From Sordariomycetes sp. S80-01Y (Eukaryota; Ascomycota; Sordariomycetes): 64,000 nt of DNA. The stretch lies in contig JAXQJY010000026.1 of NCBI GenBank assembly GCA_037042185.1, positions 930,001 to 994,000 of the forward strand, in the 5' to 3' direction. Positions 58,180 through 64,000 of the stretch are shown in pieces (positions within the stretch are counted from its first letter, which is position 1; each line of letters begins with the position of its first letter). The position numbers were made by a program, and so were the translations under genes. The notes under the pieces were generated by a model, which did not search any database, was not told the origin of the DNA, and saw only the letters and a program-made list of their open reading frames with translations.

Positions 58180-60727
58180 ATGGGTGCCGTCGACATCCAG
58201 GAGCTGGCCACGCCCGCTGTCGCCGCATACCGCAACTTGCTGCAAGGCCTGCTAGCCGAAGCAGCCGTCATCAAACCCCCGTCGAGCGATCGCGTGTCCT
58301 CTATCGAGCCGCCACTGAGCAAGCACGACTTCCCCAACTTCTCGGAGCGCGTCGCGGCAGCGCTGTCCGAAGTCACCAAGGATGAAGTCGAAGGTGATGA
58401 CGATTCGAAGTTGGCGGTCAAGGTTAGAAGGAATCACATCATCGAAACGGTGACGCGCGACACCTTCAACAAGCTAGTCGTAAGGAGTCCGAATCTGCAG
58501 CTCAGCCTTGTCGGACCGCGGGCTAATCGTTGGACAGGCATCGACCCCAATCGCAAGTGACGGCTTCGTCCAAGTGTGGAATCTATTCGACATAATATCG
58601 TTCATCTTCCTCGAAGACCAGTGCGACCCAGCGCTCCTCTTCTGGCTCATCGAAGAGCTGCTCGACAGCCAGACGATCGCCGGGTGCCGGATAATATTCA
58701 GCTATCTCGAGTCGCGGCGGGAAAAGATCACTTCCAAGCACTTCAAGTCGACTTATCTGGTCATATTGCGGAGCTGCAATGAGTTGTTGAGGAGGCTCTC
58801 GAGGGCAGAGGATACAGCGTTCTGTGGCAGGGTGTTCATTTTTTTGTTCCAGGTCTTCCCTTTGGGAGACAAGAGCTCTGTCAATTTGCGTGGAGAGTAC
58901 CATATCGGAAATGTGACGACCTATGAAGAATATCCAGAGGAGGAGGGCAAGATGGAGGTCGACACGCAAGACGAGACGACTCAGGAGCCACCACAGGAGG
59001 AGAAGCCAGCTACTGACAAGAACGGCAAGCCCCTCAGGAACGGCGACAAGAAGAAGAGGGAAGAGGAGAAGCCGCCACTACCGCCCACAGAGCTGTACAA
59101 GCTGTTCTGGCCTCTTCAAGAGACGTTTAGCCAGCCGCTCAAGCTCTTCCAGCCAGACACGTTCAAATCCTTCCGCGCTGGCGTCGAAGAAACAGTCCGC
59201 AAGTTCAAAACATACCCCTCCGACGAGGGCCCCCGAAATACCACAATTGAAGAGCCCAAACAGAACCTCAAGCGCAAACACGACAGCACCGAGGACGAGC
59301 AACTGGAGGCTTTCAACCCCAAGTACCTCACCAGCAAGGACCTCTTCGAGCTCGAGATTGGTGATTTGCAGTTCCGACGTCACATTCTCGTCCAGATGCT
59401 CATTGTCCTAAACTTCATTCTGTCGTGGACACCTGAGGCCAAGAAGAAGTACGAAGCGATGGAAACAACTAACACCGCTGTGAAGTACGCTGGGGAGTTC
59501 ACACCCGAAGAAGCAAAGTGGGCGGAAGATACCCGCAACGATATCGAGTCATACCTACGACGCGGTTTCGCGGGGAAGATCTTCCACCGCATGGTCGACA
59601 CCGTCCTCTCGCGAGACAAGAACTGGGTGTATTGGAAAATGCGTGGCTGCCAGCCCATACAGCGCGATCCCATCTCCCCCCAAGTATGGGCCGAGGCCCA
59701 AGAGTCAGCTAAGCGTCTGACCGCCAACAAGCGGCTACGACCGATACCGTTGAATGCCGTCAGCATGGACTTTTTGAAGGAAAAGGACGTGGACGAGGCG
59801 ATGGCGGAGCTTCAAGATCCCAAGCGGTATCAGGTTCCTGAGCTGGACTCTTTCAAGGCCCTAATTGCGGATGATGATTTTGACATATCTATGGCGGCGG
59901 ACGAGCCTTCGAAGAAGGCTAGGCTCGTCGCTTCCAAGGCTAGCAAGAGCTGGCGAGCGATGCGGATAGCGAGGGGCTTCAAGCTGGCTGCTTTTGACAA
60001 GATTGATGACCCGTCAGATATTGGCGCGGTGTTTGATCCGTTAGAAGATATCGACGTGCAGAAGAACGAGGAGGAGGCGGCCAGCGAGGATGACTTCCCT
60101 CCGAACAGGGAGACCATCGTCATCATCGGGCCTGAAGAAGGCAGCAGGTCGCTTCTCGTCGAGAAATTCATGGAGGAGCACAAGGGCGTCTTTGGACGTG
60201 TAGTGCGGCATACGACACGAGAACCAGCAGACGGCGAGAAGGATGGCAAGGACTACCACTTCGTCAAGGATTTGGAGTTCAACCAGCTTCGCGACGGCGA
60301 TCGCTTAATCGAGTACACCGAGAAGGACAAGATCTCATTCGGCACCAGCTCAAAAGCCATCGAGACAGTCACGGAGAGCGGGAAAGTTGCCATAATCGAG
60401 ATGAGCATCGAGGTAGGTCCCACCCCCCCGACGCAACCACGTTGCTGACAAGCCCAGGCCGCCAAGTTTGCAAAGAACATGATGGACTTCCCAGCCCGGT
60501 ACATATACATCCGCTCAACAGTCGAATCGGAGGACGAAGGCGCCGAGATCGCCACCAGTGTCATCCTGAACGATGACATGACGAATGCGGCCGCCGCTCT
60601 CACGGATTCTGTCTACGCCAAGGATGTCGCACCGCAAGACGCTGGTGGCGAAGAGGTCACGAACGAGGAAGCGCCGACAGCCGCAGCGGAGGAGATGCAG
60701 GTTGACGCCCCTGCTGGCGAGTCGTAG
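58180..60727 (+). CDS. THO complex subunit 1 (Hpr1/THOC1) fused to a degenerate guanylate-kinase-like domain
   Basis: THO couples transcription to mRNA packaging and export and limits R-loops. Exons 58180-58479, 58538-60412 and 60458-60727 give 814 residues. The THOC1 domain occupies about residues 15-550: WNLFDIISFIFLEDQCDPAL, LRSCNELLRRLSRAEDTAFC, GRVFIFLFQVFPLGDKSSVN, YWKMRGCQPIQRDPI and RLRPIPLNAVSMDFL. From about 623 to 775 comes a guanylate-kinase fold: ETIVIIGPEEGSRSLLVEKF in place of GPSGxGKST, RHTTREPADGEKDGKDYHFV (GMP site largely kept), RLIEYTEKDKISFGTS and SVILNDDMTNAAAAL. The P-loop lysine is replaced (Arg637) and the LID region with its arginines is missing, so kinase activity is unlikely. 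Such GK folds serve as protein-binding modules in MAGUK proteins. Confidence 0.92.
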
Positions 60728-61156
60728 AACGGTCGTGTGGGTATGAGAGGACAGGCGTCTAGGCACCTGGGGGATTGTTCGCCAACTCCCGACTACGTTG
60801 TGGCCCCGCCACTTTTGGGCGGAAAAATTTTGATGTATAAAAAAGCAGTTCTGAGGAGGATAAAGCATGTGAAGTAGCACAACTTCGTGGAGTGAGGAGG
60901 TCCTCAGTACGGCAAAGGGGTCTTAAAGTCACAGCGCATAAGAGATAGACTTCACAAACGGAATCATGATACCCCACAATTGAAGTGATTTGAGTGCACG
61001 GAAGGAGTGAATTTGCCAGTGGTAGGCTAATTTGCCAAACATCTTTAACACTTACGGAGCAATCTGAAGTCAATCCGACAGCTTTTTCAACCAGAAACAC
61101 AGTGTCTGAGTGGAATCAAACAAAACCTGGCCAGAAGTGGTCCGCACAAAAGCGTC
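60728..61156. other. Tail-to-tail intergenic region, THO1 / eIF5
   Basis: 429 bp holding two 3' untranslated regions. Nothing else recognised. Confidence 0.55.
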
Positions 61157-62452
61157 TTACTCCTCATCAGAGTCTTCCTCCGACTCGGCCTCCTCGAGCC
61201 AAGCAAGGAAGGGCTGAGCGGCCTTACGAACCTTCTTGGAGATGGAAACGTCAGTGTACTTCTTGCTGGCCTTGGTGCCCCACTTCTGGACGACCTCCTC
61301 AGAGATGAGGTCGAAGTGGTAGTACAGCTGCAGGATCTTCACGACCTGGGTATACACCTCTGGGTTGTCCTGGGCAAGGTTGCCGAGAAGACGCTCAGTG
61401 CCGCCGAGGAGGGCGCGCTCGTGCTTCTCGCCGTCGACGATCTACAAGCGTTAGTGCTGGAAAGAATTGGCCCTGGTAGATTGTCTCACCTGTTTGAGCA
61501 TGCTCTGACGCTTGGGGATCTGGGCAACAATGTCCTTGTCGAAGATGGTCTGGACGAGAACCTGGACAGTCCGATGCTTGTTCTCGATGCCCAGCTCCTT
61601 GGCCTTCATGTAGATATCAATCGAGTCAACATTGTCAATGCCGCCCTTCTCCTGGCTCTGCGATTGAATCCAATCACCAAGGTCATCATAGACGGTGTTG
61701 CCACCCTCCTCCTCATCGTCCTCGAGGCTGAGCTTCTGCTTGAACTCGCCAGGGAGCTGAGCCTGGCGGGCCTTGACAGCTTCCTCACTGACATCAACAG
61801 CCCAGTCATCGTCAGCAGTCTCCTTGATCTCGGGAGCCTCGTCTTGCATCTTCTGCAGCTCGTCGTCACTACCAGCTTCGCCGTTCTGGTCATCGAGTTC
61901 GTTTGAGCCGTTCTCGGAAGCGTCCTCGCCGCTGTTATGGCCGTTCTCCTTGCCGCCGTTCTGTTGCTTGGCTTTGCGGGCCGCCTTGCGCTCGGCCTTG
62001 TCCTTCTTGCCCTTCTTAGGCTGGTTCTTCAGGATGAAGCCAGAAAGCTTGAGGCGCAAGTCGACGTCGGTGCGCTGACCACAGGCCTTGCAGTCGAGGA
62101 CAATATGGCCGTCCTTGATGACGTACTCGGTCTCGGGGTTCTTGCACTTCTTGCAGAGAACGAACTTGTTGATGAAGCCATCGAGGTACTCCTGCAACTT
62201 GGGGGCGTCGTGGGCACCGTTGATGATCCAACGATCGTCCTTGGGGTCCATGTTGGTCTGAGCACCCAGCTCGAAACCAAAGTACTTGATGACGTGGGCT
62301 CCGGGACGGGCGAGCGAGTTGGCGACGCTGGAGAGGTTGGTGACAACGGTCTTGATGCCGTTACCCTTGCCCTCGATCTTGGTCTGCAGACGTTCCATCT
62401 TGTAGCGATAGAATTGGTCGCTGACATCACGGCGGACGTTGACGAGAGACAT
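61157..62452 (-). CDS. TIF5: Translation initiation factor eIF5 (GTPase activator of eIF2)
   Basis: Stimulates GTP hydrolysis by eIF2 at the start codon and bridges eIF2, eIF3 and eIF1. Exons 62452-61490 and 61441-61157 give 415 residues. N-terminal GAP domain: [20 protein letters not shown], with Arg16 in FYRYKM corresponding to the catalytic arginine finger (human Arg15). Zinc finger: Cys100/Cys103 (CKKC) and Cys121/Cys124 (CKAC). The linker is Lys-rich then acidic. The C-terminal W2/HEAT domain ends with [17 protein letters not shown], the aromatic/acidic box that binds eIF2-beta and eIF3c. Intron 61489-61442 is 48 nt with a CTAAC branch and a stop, so it must be spliced. Confidence 0.97.
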
Positions 62453-63331
62453 GATGGCGGTGTTGGCGGGGTGTTCGGCTGACGAGTGTGCGTGGTTGAC
62501 GAAGCGGTGTTTGACGTGATCTGGGAGTCTCTACAGTGACGGAAGCGTCATGTGGAGGATTGCGGACGGTGGTGCTGGGGAGCGAGGAGGTAATATCAGA
62601 GCTCAGGATGACTTCTGATGGACATATGGGCAGACTGGTGACAGTGATTGATGGAGTGGAGCGACATGAACTCGGGGCCTGTGGGCTTCAACCGTCGGAA
62701 CTGATGTCGGGACTGGAGGGTTTCCGCGGTATGCGAAATAACTGCAGCTTGAAGAAGTGTCTGGACACGGGGACTTTATCGTACTGATACATAAACCGCA
62801 ATGTCGGACTATGCTGCTATGTGGGTTGGTTTCGAGGGCGACTCCGAAGTGTAGGGGGGGACGCGATGCGTGGGGTTCGGCTTTGGTGGTCGGTGCTCTT
62901 GAATATCGAGTCGGGAGTGCGTTGGAGTGCTCGTGAGCCGTTGCTGATGGTTCGGTGCGCTGTGACCGGATCGCGGTTACAGAGGCTGAGGAGTTGTTGT
63001 CAGAAGCAGAGGGGTGCGGGCGGTTGCAGAGTTTTAGAAAGGAGGGAGAGGGAAAAATGTGGAAGCGACGAGGCGAAGAGGGGAGTTAAATCCGTTAAAG
63101 GCTGGCCCGGGCGTGACTGGCTGCGCCTAGCCCGGCAGGTGGATCTGGTGCGACGCACATGACTTTCAGGTTTAACGGCACCGGTGGCAGCGCTGACGCC
63201 TTATTCTAGTTACCTTGGGCAGACAAGCAGAGGTCCTGTCCCCCAATTGAGTTTGCGCATCTAACATGATTCTCAATACCCAGGAGAGTTGCGCTTGGCT
63301 TCCGCTTCAGGCGTCGCGACGCCTCGACCAG
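62453..63331. other. Intergenic region, eIF5 promoter / P450 3' end
   Basis: 879 bp. It contains the eIF5 leader and promoter and the 3' end of the P450 gene, both minus strand. Plus-strand frames at 62536-63162 are G-rich and without known motifs. No RNA gene found by eye. Confidence 0.5.
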
Positions 63332-64000
63332 TCACGCCTTTGGGTAGAAGTGCAGCAAGCATCGCTGCCCCAATGGCCTCGACGAAATTAGCTGATCCGA
63401 CAAGGCCATCGATTCTTCTGTCATGGAAGAATGAGGTGCCGTGCTGAACCCCGAGTACACATCCCTCAGCAAGGTTTTCATTTCTGCCAGAGCAAGGCTA
63501 CACAAGATTTGGTCAGCAAATCGGTATGTGCGACCCGAGGACCACTCACTGTTTGCCCACGCATCCTCTGCCGCCATTCGAGAAGGCAAACATCAACCGC
63601 CGTCTCTCGCTATCACCATCAGCCGTTAGCCATCTATCAGGGTTGAAGTCCTGTGGCTCCGGGAAGACGTCGCTATTCAGCCGATGAACGGACCAGGCCT
63701 GAGAACTGACGACTGTACCCCCGGGCAACCACGACCCATCTATGGTACGCCCCTCTGCTGGAACGTAGCGGGGGAGTGACATCGGAATCGGAGGGAAGCA
63801 GCGCAACCCTTCCATGACGATGGCATCCAACAAAGGAAGCTGGTCCAACGACCCCTCAGGGTTCTGCTCTAGCTCTCGCTGCAAGCGATGCTGGTACTGC
63901 AGGGATCGAGGCTGGGACAGCTCCCACATCAGGAAGCAAAGTGCATCTCCCGTCGTATCGATGCCAGCTGCCATGTGGTCAAGGCACTCAGCCGCCGCAT
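63332..64000 (-). CDS. Cytochrome P450 (C-terminal part, cut by window edge)
   Basis: Haem monooxygenase. Two exons are visible, 64000-63550 (continuing beyond the window) and 63497-63332. The 52-nt intron (GTGAGT...TGTAG) splits the codon for His after the haem loop. Present: I-helix AGIDTT with the oxygen-activating Thr, ExxR helix (MEGLRCFPPI), PERF-like FNPDRW, and the haem-binding loop FSNGGRGCVGKHLA with the Cys ligand. After the haem loop come LAMAEMKTLL-like helix text and the normal C-terminal strands. The clan cannot be named from this part; substrate unknown. It is the only possible sign of a secondary-metabolism or detoxification gene at this end. Confidence 0.93.

Noticed and set aside
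1-64000. CRISPR arrays, insertion sequences, operons, replication origins of bacterial type
   Set aside because: The window is eukaryotic nuclear DNA with spliceosomal introns; no direct-repeat arrays or transposase genes were seen.

Overview
The window is nuclear DNA of a filamentous ascomycete (Pezizomycotina; probably Sordariomycete-like, though that class call is an impression rather than a measurement). Evidence: short spliceosomal introns of mostly 46-75 nt with GT...CTAAC/CTGAC...AG signals, GC-rich third codon positions, tightly packed single-copy housekeeping genes on both strands, and fungal-specific families (necrosis-inducing NLP, fungal rhodopsin/PTH11-like membrane protein, Opy1-like double-PH protein, haem aldoxime dehydratase). 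I find 24 protein-coding genes, two of them cut by the window edges. I find no tRNA, rRNA, CRISPR array or intact transposon.

Layout. 1-5.9 kb: mRNA decapping enzyme DCP2 (cut, minus), a DUF4112 membrane protein, ribonucleotide reductase small subunit and SRP9. 5.9-9.4 kb: a gene-poor stretch followed by a secreted NLP cytolysin-family gene. 9.7-17.9 kb: the COMPASS/CPF WD40 protein Swd2, an oxaloacetate-type mitochondrial carrier, the tRNA thiolation protein Ncs2/Ctu2 and an Opy1-like protein. 19.2-21.7 kb: a secreted GH5 hydrolase and an acidic nuclear-looking protein (possibly a Mediator tail subunit). 23.2-31.4 kb: the three-RRM protein Pub1/TIA-1, the DYRK kinase Yak1 and a single-RRM protein with an alternative C terminus. 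31.8-34.9 kb: an accessory pair, a PTH11-like membrane protein divergent from an aldoxime dehydratase. 35.1-51.1 kb: a mitochondrial PPR protein, a disordered protein of unknown role, the DNA polymerase alpha catalytic subunit and eIF4G. 53.2-64 kb: the spliceosomal helicase Aquarius head-to-head with a THO complex subunit 1, then eIF5 and a cut cytochrome P450.

How the genes fit together. About half of the genes act on RNA: decapping, U-rich mRNA binding, cap-dependent initiation, tRNA wobble modification, transcription-coupled export and splicing. Two DNA-synthesis genes (RNR small subunit, Pol alpha) carry ACGCGT cell-cycle boxes upstream, and the RNR gene has three more inside its second intron. 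The accessory genes (NLP, GH5, PTH11-like/aldoxime dehydratase, P450) suggest plant or plant-debris association.

Most interesting observations: (1) the THO1 protein ends in a guanylate-kinase fold whose P-loop lysine and LID arginines are gone, i.e. a pseudo-kinase fusion; (2) this gene is divergent from Aquarius, and both families counter R-loops; (3) the RRM protein has a 48-nt intron that contains the only in-frame stop before an 88-codon Asp/Tyr/Arg/Ser-rich extension; (4) eIF4G contains a 474-nt, multiple-of-three, stop-free intron; (5) ACGCGT boxes are clustered within an RNR intron.
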